Shown piece by piece: positions 1 to 8,309 of a stretch of 64,000 nucleotides of DNA. Source of the DNA: Erwinia sp. SLM-02 (GTDB lineage Bacteria; Pseudomonadota; Gammaproteobacteria; Enterobacterales; Enterobacteriaceae). Position 1 is the first letter of the stretch, and each line of letters begins with the position of its first letter. The translations under genes were made by a program, and so were the position numbers. Location: positions 755,183-819,182 of the forward strand of contig NZ_JAQISN010000002.1 of the NCBI RefSeq assembly GCF_037450285.1, given 5' to 3'. A model generated the notes under the pieces. That model searched no databases. It saw only the letters and a list, made by a program, of their open reading frames with translations, and had not been told where the DNA came from.

Positions 1-24
1 GAGAGTGCCGTCGCACACGATTGA
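1..24 (+). CDS. possible 3' end of a plus-strand gene (plsB by synteny)
   Basis: Frame 1 runs open from the window edge to a TGA at 22-24, giving only seven codons, followed closely by a terminator. In E. coli plsB converges on ubiA, so this could be the tail of plsB (glycerol-3-phosphate acyltransferase). Seven residues carry no homology signal; the call rests on gene order alone. Confidence 0.25.
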   Translation, partial: ESAVAHD

Positions 25-46
25 ACAAGCCGGTAGGTTTGAGCAT

Positions 47-82
47 AAAAAAAGGGGCAGACCACAAGGTCGCCCCTTTTTT
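47..82. terminator. bidirectional rho-independent terminator
   Basis: An A-run, a GGGGC...GCCCC stem extended by GACC/GGTC around an ACAA loop, and a run of six T. It is T-flanked on both strands, so it can end both the plus-strand gene at the left edge and the ubiCA transcript. Positions 83-167 between it and ubiA show nothing recognisable. Confidence 0.8.
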
Positions 83-167
83 ATTATGTGAAAACGTCTT
101 CTGCCGTGCGATCGGCTGCTTTGCTGCTGGCCTGCACCCGCCCCATAGCCACGCAGAATAACTGCTG

Positions 168-1034
168 TTACCAGATGCTCAGCGCAATCCCGACAAACAG
201 CACCAGCCCAACATAGTTGTTGTTCAGAAACGCCTGGAAGCACTTATCGCGCTGACGATCGGCAATCAGCTTCTGCTGGTGAATAAACAGCACTGCGGCC
301 AGTAAAAGCCCCCAGTAGAAAATACCGCCTAAACCACTCAGCCAGCCGGTCAGCGCCAGCAGGACCAGCGTCGCCAGCTGCAGCAGCCCGATAATCAGCT
401 TATCCTGGCGACCAAACAGAATCGCCGTCGACTTCACGCCGATCTTCAGGTCATCGTCGCGGTCAACCATCGCATACTGTGTGTCGTACGCCACCGTCCA
501 GCAGATATTGGCCAGGAACAGCAGCCAGCAGGTTAACGGCAGGGTTTCGTTTACCGCCGCCCAGCCCATCGGAATAGCCCAGCCGAACGCCGCGCCCAGC
601 ACCACCTGCGGCAGGTGGGTGTAGCGCTTCATAAACGGATACATCCACGCCAGCAGCAGCCCGCCCAGCGACAGCCAGATAGTCATGCTGTTCATGGTCA
701 GCACCAGCAGGAAGGAAACCAACACCAGGCCGATAAACAGGACTTTGGCTTCATTGCTGGTGACGGCACCGCTCGGCAGCGGGCGTCCTCGTGTGCGTTT
801 TACATGGCCGTCAATTTTGCGGTCGGCAAAATCATTGACCACGCAGCCTGCCGCACGCATGAAAATCACGCCGAGTACGAAAACTATCAGCACGTTAAGC
901 GGCGGCACTTTCATCCCCGCCAGCCACAGCGCCCACAGGGTCGGCCACAGCAGCAGCAGCGTGCCAATCGGTTTATCAACCCGCATCAGGCGGATATAGG
1001 CAGAAAGCTTACTCATTTGCAGACTGGTCTCCAC
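168..1034 (-). CDS. ubiA: 4-hydroxybenzoate octaprenyltransferase UbiA
   Basis: Membrane prenyltransferase that attaches the polyprenyl tail to 4-hydroxybenzoate, the second committed step of ubiquinone synthesis. It has 288 residues, close to E. coli UbiA (290). Both aspartate-rich motifs are present: N67-D68-x-x-D71-x-x-x-D75, and the D184...D191-x-D193-D194-D195 stretch that binds the Mg-diphosphate. Most of the rest is hydrophobic, consistent with about nine membrane helices. The start is a GTG at 1034: it aligns with the E. coli initiator and has a GAGGAG Shine-Dalgarno 10 nt upstream; an internal ATG at 1016 would shorten the conserved N-terminus. It follows ubiC after one base, so the two are co-transcribed. 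Confidence 0.96.
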   Translation of the reverse strand: METSLQMSKLSAYIRLMRVDKPIGTLLLLWPTLWALWLAGMKVPPLNVLIVFVLGVIFMRAAGCVVNDFADRKIDGHVKRTRGRPLPSGAVTSNEAKVLFIGLVLVSFLLVLTMNSMTIWLSLGGLLLAWMYPFMKRYTHLPQVVLGAAFGWAIPMGWAAVNETLPLTCWLLFLANICWTVAYDTQYAMVDRDDDLKIGVKSTAILFGRQDKLIIGLLQLATLVLLALTGWLSGLGGIFYWGLLLAAVLFIHQQKLIADRQRDKCFQAFLNNNYVGLVLFVGIALSIW

Positions 1035-1035
1035 G

Positions 1036-1563
1036 CTACTGATTCTCCTCAGCGTTCGGATGGGCATACAGGGGAGATGCCGGTAAAAACAGTTCCGTCA
1101 GCAGCAGCGGTTTATCCGACAGGCGCAGGCGCGAGCGCCGCGCCCACAGATTTCCGCTGCGGCCAACGTCAATAAAATCGCGGGTTAACGTCGAGCTGGC
1201 AAACAGATAGCGCCCGAGGGGCACGGTGCCCAGCTGCTGCAGCTTCTGCTCCGGGCCGATCAGGGTGGATTCCGGCACCAGCGTGCGTGCCACCAGCCAG
1301 GGGATACCGTCGCCACAGAGTTCGATTTCCCGCAGCCAGAAACGGGGGTCAGCGGGCAGCAGTTCAGCATCGCTTCCGGCCTCGTGGGCCGCAATAAACC
1401 CTTCGCGCAGCAGGTTGACGGTCACCTGCTGACAGTGGCGTTCAAAACGCCGGGTCATCGAGTCTTCTTCCATCAGCCAGTCGAGCAGGGAAGCGGTTAA
1501 CAGGGGCGATGATTCGGGTAGCCAGTCGATAGCGCGCAACAGCGGCAGCGCGTTCTCAGCCAT
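1036..1563 (-). CDS. ubiC: chorismate pyruvate-lyase UbiC
   Basis: Cytoplasmic enzyme that removes pyruvate from chorismate to give 4-hydroxybenzoate, the substrate of UbiA next door. It has 175 residues (E. coli 165). Recognisable family segments include LLEDSMT-like MEEDSMTRRFE, FWLREIELCGDG, PLGRYLF and the C-terminal LLLTELFLPASPLY with the catalytic-region glutamate. ATG at 1563 is chosen because GGAGA lies 6 nt upstream; a longer reading frame starting at 1578 lacks such a site. Its N-terminus is somewhat longer and more divergent than in E. coli. It forms a two-gene operon with ubiA; the promoter must lie in 1564-1670. Confidence 0.95.
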   Translation of the reverse strand: MAENALPLLRAIDWLPESSPLLTASLLDWLMEEDSMTRRFERHCQQVTVNLLREGFIAAHEAGSDAELLPADPRFWLREIELCGDGIPWLVARTLVPESTLIGPEQKLQQLGTVPLGRYLFASSTLTRDFIDVGRSGNLWARRSRLRLSDKPLLLTELFLPASPLYAHPNAEENQ

Positions 1564-1670
1564 AGCACTTCTCCGCAAAAAATTCAGAAGCAGAGTGTAA
1601 CGCAGACACCGGAGCCAAACCTATCAAAGCGGGGCAATTACGCAGAAATTTATGGGTAGCACGGCAGGAA

Positions 1671-1698
1671 GGAAAAAAGGTGCGCCGCACGGCGCACC
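1671..1698 (-). terminator. terminator of the malK-lamB-malM transcript
   Basis: On the minus strand a perfect 8-bp stem GGTGCGCC/GGCGCACC with a 4-nt loop (1679-1698) is followed by six T. It lies 32 bp beyond malM, in the mal direction. The 1564-1670 stretch between it and ubiC should hold the ubiC promoter. Confidence 0.85.
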
Positions 1699-1730
1699 AG
1701 TCATGGAGCCAGCCCAGCAATATGGGGATG

Positions 1731-2654
1731 TTATCCCTTGCCTTTCACACTGCTGATAAAGGTTTGCCGCGCCGATGTGGAGCCCAGACGCTCGGCTTCA
1801 TTCATCAGTCGCAGCGCTTTGTCGATATCACCCGCCTTCGCCGCCTGGCGGATGCCCTGGTTGAAGTACGTTTCGGTGTCGCTCAGCATCGGCTCCGCTT
1901 TCGCTGCAGGAGCCGCTGGCGCTGGCGCAGCGGCGACCGCTGCCGGTGCGGCCGTACTGCCGACGACCACCGGCTGCGGCTGCGGCTGGTTAAACACCTG
2001 GCCGATCATCACGTTGCCGCTGCCCTGCTCCGCTTTCACCTTCAGCGTAATCTGGCCGTCGCTCACATGGGTGGCAACCGGATCGGGGATGGACGGCACG
2101 GCATTACCCACGCCTTCAGCGTAGGCCTTCGCCGGGTTTTTCAGCTGGGTGGTGGTGGTCAGATCCTGGCGGGTGGTGTACACCAGCAGGTAAATCTGTT
2201 TTTGCCCCAGCGCCGGGGTCAGCTTGAGCGTTCCTTCCAGCCGATCCTGCGAGACAACGCCGGGTTTCTGATACGGGAAATAGCTGCCGGGATAGAAGGC
2301 AGCCGGGCGCATTTGTTCGTCCAGTACCAGGACGTTTGGCACATAGACGCGGCGATCTTTCACCACGCTGGTCAGCGATATTTCCAGCGAGCCGCGATCG
2401 GCAGGCAGTGTCACGGCCGCAACCGGGCCGGTAATTTCCCCCTGATTCAGGCTCTGTGAGGAAGCGTTCAGTGCAATGTCGTTACTGGCCGGTGGTGTGA
2501 TCGGCAGCCAGGAGAGGCGCTGCAGTGCGGAGGCCGGAATGGCCGGGGCCACCGCCACGTTCTGTGGCGAAGTAAAGGTTGCCGCCGTAGCGGGCAGGAT
2601 CGATGCGGAAGCCAGTCCCGCGAGCAGGCAGAGTGACAGCAGATTTTTTTTCAT
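1731..2654 (-). CDS. malM: maltose operon periplasmic protein MalM
   Basis: Last gene of the malK-lamB-malM operon. It is a periplasmic protein of unclear molecular role, co-induced with maltoporin. It has 307 residues (E. coli 306). The N-terminus is a standard Sec signal (KK, then a hydrophobic core, cleavage after ...LPATA). The middle carries the family's beta-rich region (DRGSLEISLTSVVKDRRVYVPN, LKLTPALGQKQIYLLVYTT). An Ala/Pro-rich linker near residues 230-255 precedes a C-terminal helical region (NEAERLGSTSARQTFI). Similarity over the full length makes the identity firm even though the function is not. Confidence 0.95.
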   Translation of the reverse strand: MKKNLLSLCLLAGLASASILPATAATFTSPQNVAVAPAIPASALQRLSWLPITPPASNDIALNASSQSLNQGEITGPVAAVTLPADRGSLEISLTSVVKDRRVYVPNVLVLDEQMRPAAFYPGSYFPYQKPGVVSQDRLEGTLKLTPALGQKQIYLLVYTTRQDLTTTTQLKNPAKAYAEGVGNAVPSIPDPVATHVSDGQITLKVKAEQGSGNVMIGQVFNQPQPQPVVVGSTAAPAAVAAAPAPAAPAAKAEPMLSDTETYFNQGIRQAAKAGDIDKALRLMNEAERLGSTSARQTFISSVKGKG

Positions 2655-2714
2655 TTTATGTTCCTTAAACGGGCCACCCCGATCCCGCCAGGCAATGCAG
2701 TTTCGGGGCTAAAA

Positions 2715-2745
2715 AGATACGGGCGGACCTGAGCTGGCCCGCCCG
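2715..2745 (-). terminator. lamB-malM intercistronic hairpin
   Basis: A stem of about 9 bp with one mismatch (cgggcggacc / ggcccgcccg, 2720-2745) is followed on the minus strand by a TATCTTTTTA stretch. It sits just after lamB and could attenuate readthrough into malM or protect the lamB mRNA 3' end; E. coli has REP elements at this position. Confidence 0.5.
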
Positions 2746-2755
2746 CGACTGGCTG

Positions 2756-4039
2756 TTACCACCAGGCTTCCATCTGTACGCCGAAGCTGACCTCATCGTC
2801 GTTACCGCGGCTGAAGGTTTTGGCGCTGGTATCGCTGTAGGCGGTGCCGGAGGTGTAACCGGTGTCGTCAGAGGTGGCGTAGCCCCACTTCTCATCCCAC
2901 TTGGCGTAGGTGGCAAACACGCGGATCGCCGGGCGCGACCAGATGCTGTCACCGGCCTGCCACTGCTGGGCCAGGGTCACTTTATACTGGCTGTTGCGCT
3001 CGCCGGTTTCCTGCGACTTCACGTTGTCGTAGCCCACTTCCAGCAGGGTGCTCATGATCGGCGTCCATTTGTACATCGGGCGCACGCCGGCGGTGTACCA
3101 GGTGGTGCCGTTTTTATTGTCGCGATCCAGGTCCTGGAACATGGCGACGTACATCAGGCCCCACTTGTCGTTAAAGTCCAGCGCACCGTGGTCGATCACG
3201 CGAAGCATGTGACCGTTGTTATCGATGCTCGAACCTTCTGAGCGGCCGTTACGCTGGGAGGTCAGCGCATCGGTGGCGTACTGCACGACAAACTTGTTGT
3301 AGCCGTTGTAGATGGTCTGGGTATGTTCACCCGTCACCATCCAGCCATCTTTGGTGGCGCCGTCCGCCAGAGAATAGCCGTCCTGCACGTTAGCGCGGCC
3401 GTAATCAACGCCCAGCTCCAGCACACCGCCCGGGTTCACGTTCAGCTCGGCCACGCGCACGTCGAAGGTGTCGTTTACGGTCGGAACCTGTTTCTGCTGG
3501 TTATCGATAAAGCCGTAGGAGCCGCCCGCTTCACCGTTGCGGGTCACCGCCATGGACAGTTTACCCGCGCCCAGATCGATGTTTTCCACACCTGCACCCG
3601 GACCGGAGATGTCCCAGTAGTAGAAGTCGATCATATGAACATCGTGACGCTGGTAGAAGCGCTTACCGGCCCACAGGGTTGAACCTGGCAGCCAGTCGAT
3701 CAGGTTTTTACCCTGAATGTTCACCTCACGAAAGCCCGGGTCGACGCTTTCGAAATCTGAACGCTGAGAAACGGCATACGCCAGGTTAGTATCGAAGTAG
3801 AAGCTCTTGTCGCCTTCTTTCCACAGTTCCTGACCCAGTTTCAGTTCCGCATAGGTTTCACATTCGTTACCCAGACGGTATTTACTGTTGGCACCGGTCG
3901 CCTGAAAACACTGCTGCTCGCCGCCGCTACCGGTCCAGCCGATACCCGAACGCGCATAGCCTTTAAAATCGACCGCTGCCGCCTGGCCGGAGATGGCCAT
4001 CGCAATGGCCACTGCCAGAGGATATTTCAGCTTAATCAT
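2756..4039 (-). CDS. lamB: maltoporin LamB
   Basis: Trimeric 18-strand outer-membrane channel for maltose and maltodextrins. The 427-residue precursor (E. coli 446) has a clear signal peptide cleaved before VDFKGYARSG. Family landmarks are the Cys-containing loop near residues 42-60 (GGEQQCFQATG...LGNECETYAELKLGQ), WAGKRFYQRHDVHMIDFYYWDISGPGAG, and a C-terminus ending in ...VQMEAWW, an aromatic end suited to BAM insertion. External loops are shorter than in E. coli, accounting for the 19-residue difference. It follows malK by 16 bp in the MalT-activated operon. Confidence 0.97.
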   Translation of the reverse strand: MIKLKYPLAVAIAMAISGQAAAVDFKGYARSGIGWTGSGGEQQCFQATGANSKYRLGNECETYAELKLGQELWKEGDKSFYFDTNLAYAVSQRSDFESVDPGFREVNIQGKNLIDWLPGSTLWAGKRFYQRHDVHMIDFYYWDISGPGAGVENIDLGAGKLSMAVTRNGEAGGSYGFIDNQQKQVPTVNDTFDVRVAELNVNPGGVLELGVDYGRANVQDGYSLADGATKDGWMVTGEHTQTIYNGYNKFVVQYATDALTSQRNGRSEGSSIDNNGHMLRVIDHGALDFNDKWGLMYVAMFQDLDRDNKNGTTWYTAGVRPMYKWTPIMSTLLEVGYDNVKSQETGERNSQYKVTLAQQWQAGDSIWSRPAIRVFATYAKWDEKWGYATSDDTGYTSGTAYSDTSAKTFSRGNDDEVSFGVQMEAWW

Positions 4040-4055
4040 TATTGTGCTCCTGTTA

Positions 4056-5186
4056 TCACTGCTTTAGCTGGAGTGCTTCTACACCCGGTTCCTGATGCAG
4101 CCGACGGCAGGCGCTTCCATCCTCACGGAACAGATGGCAGCGCTGCGGCGGCAGGCCGATGGCGTAATGGGCACCTTCTTCTACCAGCACCACGTCATTC
4201 TGGCGGTAAACCAGGTTTTGACGCAGGGCGGGGATTTGGATATGAATCTGGGTTTCGTGACCGAGCTGTTCGACAACCTGCACCACGCCGGAGAGACTGA
4301 CGTCAGCGACATCGCTGGGCAGCAGATGTTCGGGACGAATGCCGAGCGACATATTGCTGCCGGGCTGGACGTCTGCGCTGTCTACCGGCAGCCAGATCTG
4401 CTGGCGATTCGGCAGCTCAACCTGGACCTGGTCGATCGCGGTGGCGGTGACTTTGACCGGCAGGAAATTCATCTTTGGCGAGCCGATAAAACCGGCAACA
4501 AAGCGGTTGGCAGGATAGTGATACAGCTCCAGCGGTTTACCGACCTGGGCAATGCGTCCCCCTTCCAGCACCACGATTTTGTCGGCCAGGGTCATCGCCT
4601 CGACCTGATCGTGGGTGACGTAAATCATCGTGCGCTGAAGGCGCTTGTGCAGGCGGGAGATCTCGATGCGCATCTGCACACGCAGTGCGGCGTCAAGGTT
4701 GGACAGCGGTTCATCGAGTAAAAATACCTGTGGCTCCGCCACCAGCGTACGGCCTATTGCCACGCGCTGGCGCTGGCCGCCGGAGAGCGCTTTAGGCTGC
4801 CGGTCCAGCAAGTGGGCCAGCTGCAGCACCTCGGCCACTTTATTCACCCGCTGCTGGATTTCGGCTTTCGCCACCCCGGCCAGCTTGAGGCCAAAGGACA
4901 TATTTTCCGCGACGGTAAGGTGGGGATAGAGGGCGTAGGACTGGAACACCATGCCGACACCGCGACCGGCAGGAGGAACGTCATTCATCCGGCGATCGCC
5001 AATCAGCAGTTCGCCCGACGTGATCTCTTCCAGCCCGGCAATCATGCGCAGCAGCGTTGACTTGCCACAGCCTGACGGCCCCACGAACACCACGAACTCC
5101 CCTTCGGCAATCGTCAGGTCAATCGCATCTGATACCACCACGTCACCCCATGCTTTGGTGACATTATTCAGCACCACGCTGGCCAT
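4056..5186 (-). CDS. malK: maltose/maltodextrin ABC transporter ATPase MalK
   Basis: ATPase of the MalFGK2 importer, which also restrains MalT and is the target of EIIA-Glc inducer exclusion in E. coli. It has 376 residues (E. coli 371). The Walker A GPSGCGKST (36-44), Q-loop around Q82, signature LSGGQ (134-138), Walker B VFLLDEP (154-160) and switch H192 are all present. From about residue 240 comes the regulatory OB-fold domain. The last 25 residues, including REDGSACRRLHQEP, match the E. coli tail. It is divergent from malE across a shared control region. Confidence 0.97.
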   Translation of the reverse strand: MASVVLNNVTKAWGDVVVSDAIDLTIAEGEFVVFVGPSGCGKSTLLRMIAGLEEITSGELLIGDRRMNDVPPAGRGVGMVFQSYALYPHLTVAENMSFGLKLAGVAKAEIQQRVNKVAEVLQLAHLLDRQPKALSGGQRQRVAIGRTLVAEPQVFLLDEPLSNLDAALRVQMRIEISRLHKRLQRTMIYVTHDQVEAMTLADKIVVLEGGRIAQVGKPLELYHYPANRFVAGFIGSPKMNFLPVKVTATAIDQVQVELPNRQQIWLPVDSADVQPGSNMSLGIRPEHLLPSDVADVSLSGVVQVVEQLGHETQIHIQIPALRQNLVYRQNDVVLVEEGAHYAIGLPPQRCHLFREDGSACRRLHQEPGVEALQLKQ

Positions 5187-5517
5187 CCGCTTCTCCCGTC
5201 CACTGACTGTTGATGGCCGGAGTGTGCGGCAGCGCGGGGAAAGGTAACTCCTCCACCGCTGGATTTTTTATGGGGGAGGAGAAAGGAGGATGAGAAAAAC
5301 GCACCCGCCATCAGCCATCGGCTCGGCAGGTGAATTTCGTGACGGCGCTGGCAAAAATAACGGGTGTTTTTTGTGGTCGGGAACGCAGAAATGGATTTTT
5401 TGTTAATCCGGTCACAGAAAGTGATTGGGGGGAGTAGAGCCGGGGATGACGCAGTTCTCCTTGCTTAACAGCAGACTGCAGGCACATCCCGACTTCATAC
5501 CCTTAGAGGAACGAATA
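5187..5517. promoter_or_regulatory. divergent malK/malE control region with four MalT-type boxes
   Basis: This 331-bp gap separates the two mal operons. Four sequences resemble the MalT box GGGGAKGAGG, all on the plus strand: GGGGAGGAGA at 5273-5282 (9/10), GAGGATGAGA at 5286-5295 (8/10), GGGGAGTAGA at 5429-5438 (8/10) and GGGGATGACG at 5442-5451 (9/10). Two lie towards malK and two towards malE, as in E. coli, where CRP sites lie between the MalT sites; I cannot assign CRP sites here with confidence. Confidence 0.7.
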
Positions 5518-6714
5518 ATGGCGAAGTTCAGATTAGCGAGTAAAACACTGTTGCTGTATACCCTTTCCAGCCTGTTGCTCCCTGCGCTGGCGCAGGCAAA
5601 GATTGAAGAAGGCAAGCTGGTTATCTGGATCAACGGCGACAAGGGCTATAACGGCCTGGCGGAAGTCGGTAAAAAGTTTGAGCAGGATACCGGCATCAAA
5701 GTGTCGGTAGAGCATCCGGATAAACTGGAAGAGAAGTACCCGCAGGTCGCCGCAACCGGTGACGGCCCGGATATTATTTTCTGGGCGCACGATCGCTTCG
5801 GCGGCTATGCCCAGTCCGGCCTGCTGGCCGAAGTGTCCCCGGATAAAGCCTTCCAGGACAAGCTCTATCCCTTCACCTGGGACGCGGTGCGCTACAACGG
5901 CAAGCTGATCGGCTATCCGATCGCCGCCGAAGCGCTGTCGCTGATTTATAACAAAGACCTGCTGCCCGAGCCGCCAAAAACCTGGGAAGAGATCCCGGCG
6001 CTGGATAAAAAGCTGAAGGCCAAAGGCAAAAGCGCCATCATGTTTAACCTTCAGGAACCCTACTTCACCTGGCCGCTCACCGCCGCCAACGGCGGCTATG
6101 CCTTTAAAAAACTCGCCGACGGCAGCTATGACCTGAAGGATGTTGGCGTGGCCAATAAAGGTTCGCAGGAAGGATTACAGTTCCTCGTCGATCTGATTAA
6201 GAACAAGCATCTGAATGCCGATACCGACTTTGCCATTGCCGAAGCGGCCTTTAACAAGGGCGAAACCGCAATGACCATCAACGGCCCGTGGGCGTGGGGC
6301 AATATCGAGAGTGCGAAGATTAACTACGGCGTGACCCTGCTGCCAACCTTCAAAGGCCAGCCGTCGAAACCGTTCGTGGGCGTGCTGAGCGCGGGCATTA
6401 ATGCCGCCAGCCCGAATAAGGAGCTGGCGAAAGAGTTCCTGGAAAACTACCTGCTGACCGATGACGGCCTGGCGAAGGTCAATGCCGATAAGCCGCTGGG
6501 TGCGGTGGCGCTGAAGTCGATGCAGGAGAAGCTGGCGAAGGATCCGAAGATTGCCGCCACCATGGAGAACTCGCAGAAGGGTGAAGTGATGCCAAACGTG
6601 CCGCAGATGAGCGCCTTCTGGTATGCGGAACGCACCGCGGTGCTGAACGCGATCAACGGCCGCCAGACGGTCGATGCCGCGCTGAAAGACGCCCAGGCAC
6701 GTATCACTAAATAA
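5518..6714 (+). CDS. malE: maltose/maltodextrin-binding protein MalE
   Basis: Periplasmic substrate-binding protein that delivers maltodextrins to MalFGK2. It has 398 residues (E. coli 396). The signal peptide ends ...LPALAQA and the mature protein begins KIEEGKLVIWINGDKGYNGL, almost identical to E. coli. The sugar-contacting stretches (PDIIFWAHDRFGGYAQSG, NLQEPYFTWPL, INGPWAWGNIE, ISAFWYAERTAV-like MSAFWYAERT) are kept. The ATG at 5518 follows GAGGA by 7 nt and opens a normal signal peptide; a longer frame from 5425 would add 31 residues before it and is not credible. Confidence 0.97.
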   Translation: MAKFRLASKTLLLYTLSSLLLPALAQAKIEEGKLVIWINGDKGYNGLAEVGKKFEQDTGIKVSVEHPDKLEEKYPQVAATGDGPDIIFWAHDRFGGYAQSGLLAEVSPDKAFQDKLYPFTWDAVRYNGKLIGYPIAAEALSLIYNKDLLPEPPKTWEEIPALDKKLKAKGKSAIMFNLQEPYFTWPLTAANGGYAFKKLADGSYDLKDVGVANKGSQEGLQFLVDLIKNKHLNADTDFAIAEAAFNKGETAMTINGPWAWGNIESAKINYGVTLLPTFKGQPSKPFVGVLSAGINAASPNKELAKEFLENYLLTDDGLAKVNADKPLGAVALKSMQEKLAKDPKIAATMENSQKGEVMPNVPQMSAFWYAERTAVLNAINGRQTVDAALKDAQARITK

Positions 6715-6730
6715 TCCCCGTTGTCTGCCA

Positions 6731-6750
6731 GGCGGGCGGAAACGCCCGTC
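6731..6750 (+). repeat. malE-malF intercistronic hairpin
   Basis: GGCGGGCG-GAAA-CGCCCGTC folds into an 8-bp stem with one imperfect pair and a stable GNRA-type loop, 17 bp after malE. No T-run follows. In E. coli this position holds REP elements that stabilise malE mRNA and help it exceed malF expression; this short hairpin may play that part. Confidence 0.55.
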
Positions 6751-6769
6751 GCTGCTGTAAGGAATTTCT

Positions 6770-8302
6770 ATGGCGAACGTTGCCGGTAAGCATGGCCTGA
6801 AGTGGCTGATCGTTACCCTGTTTGCGCTGTTTACCGGCTACCTCGTGGTGCTGATGTATGCGCAGGGTGAAGTGTTGTTCGCCGCGCTGACGCTGATTGT
6901 ACTCAGCGTTGGGCTGGTGATTTTTGCTCAGCGTCGGGCCAGCGCCTGGCGTTATGTGTACCCGGGACTGGCGGGCATGGCGCTGTTTGTCCTCTTCCCG
7001 CTGGCGGCGACCATCGCCATTTCTTTTACCAATTACAGCAGTACCAACCAGCTGACCTTTGAACGGGCGCAGACGGTGCTGCTGGACCGCCAGTATCAGG
7101 CTGGAGAGCGCTATAACTTCAATCTGTGGCCGCAGGGCAGTCAGTGGGTCCTGCAGCTGACCGCCGACGGCAAGCCCGGCTATCTCTCCGAGCCGTTCAG
7201 CTTCGACGATAAAACGCCACAGACCCTGACGCTGAAAGAGAGCGCGGAAACCCCGCAGGGCGAGCGCGCGATGCTGCGCGTGGTGACCCAAAACCGTCAG
7301 GCGCTGGGGCTGATTACCGCCACCCTGCCCGACGGCAGCAGCGTGCGGATGAGCTCGCTGCGCCAGTTCTCCGGGACGCAGCCGCTGTATAAGCTGGCGG
7401 CGGACGGCAGCCTGGCCAATCAGCAAACCGGCACGGTTTACTGGCCGAACGATGAGATTGGTTTCTATCAGGCGAAGGATGCCAGCCAGCAGTGGAGCGG
7501 CGATCGGCTCAGCCCCGGCTATACGGTGAGCATCGGCTGGAAAAACTTCCTGCGGGTGATGACCGACGACGGTATTCAGAAACCCTTTATCGGCATCTTT
7601 ATCTGGACGGTGGTGTTCGCGCTGCTGACGGTGATCCTGACCACGGCGGTGGGGATGGTGCTGGCCTGTCTGATGCAGTGGGAGGCGTTGAAAGGGCGTG
7701 CGGTTTACCGTCTGCTGCTGATCCTGCCTTACGCGGTGCCGGCCTTTATCTCTATCCTGATTTTCAAGGGGCTGTTTAACCAGAGCTTCGGCGAAATCAA
7801 CATCATGCTTAACGCCCTGTTTGGCCTGAAGCCCGCCTGGTTCAGCGACCCGACGCTGGCACGCAGCATGCTGGTGGTGGTCAATACCTGGCTCGGCTAT
7901 CCCTACATGATGATTTTGTGCATGGGGCTGCTGAAGGCGATACCGGACGATCTGTATGAGGCCTCGGCGCTGGACGGTGCCACCACGGTACAGAATTTCT
8001 TCCGCATCACGCTGCCGCTGCTGCTGAAGCCGCTGGCACCGCTGATGATCGCCAGCTTCGCCTTTAACTTTAATAACTTCGTCCTGATCCAGCTGCTGAC
8101 CAACGGTGGACCCGATCGCCTTGGCACCACCACGCCGGCGGGCTATACCGACCTGCTGGTCAGCTATACCTGGCGCATCGCCTTTGAGGGCGGCGGCGGG
8201 CAGGACTTCGGCCTGGCGGCGGCCATTGCCACGCTGATATTCCTTTTGGTAGGCGGCCTGGCGGTGCTGAACCTGAAAGCCACCCGCATCAAAGTCGACT
8301 GA
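6770..8302 (+). CDS. malF: maltose ABC transporter permease MalF
   Basis: Inner-membrane permease that pairs with MalG. It has 510 residues (E. coli 514). Three N-terminal membrane helices are followed by the large periplasmic P2 loop (about residues 90-270) typical of MalF, then the permease core. The EAA coupling motif reads EASALDGATTVQNFFRITLPL near residues 400-420. ATG at 6770 has AAGGA upstream. It follows malE after 55 bp and precedes malG by 7 bp. Confidence 0.97.
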   Translation: MANVAGKHGLKWLIVTLFALFTGYLVVLMYAQGEVLFAALTLIVLSVGLVIFAQRRASAWRYVYPGLAGMALFVLFPLAATIAISFTNYSSTNQLTFERAQTVLLDRQYQAGERYNFNLWPQGSQWVLQLTADGKPGYLSEPFSFDDKTPQTLTLKESAETPQGERAMLRVVTQNRQALGLITATLPDGSSVRMSSLRQFSGTQPLYKLAADGSLANQQTGTVYWPNDEIGFYQAKDASQQWSGDRLSPGYTVSIGWKNFLRVMTDDGIQKPFIGIFIWTVVFALLTVILTTAVGMVLACLMQWEALKGRAVYRLLLILPYAVPAFISILIFKGLFNQSFGEINIMLNALFGLKPAWFSDPTLARSMLVVVNTWLGYPYMMILCMGLLKAIPDDLYEASALDGATTVQNFFRITLPLLLKPLAPLMIASFAFNFNNFVLIQLLTNGGPDRLGTTTPAGYTDLLVSYTWRIAFEGGGGQDFGLAAAIATLIFLLVGGLAVLNLKATRIKVD

Positions 8303-8309
8303 GGTAAAC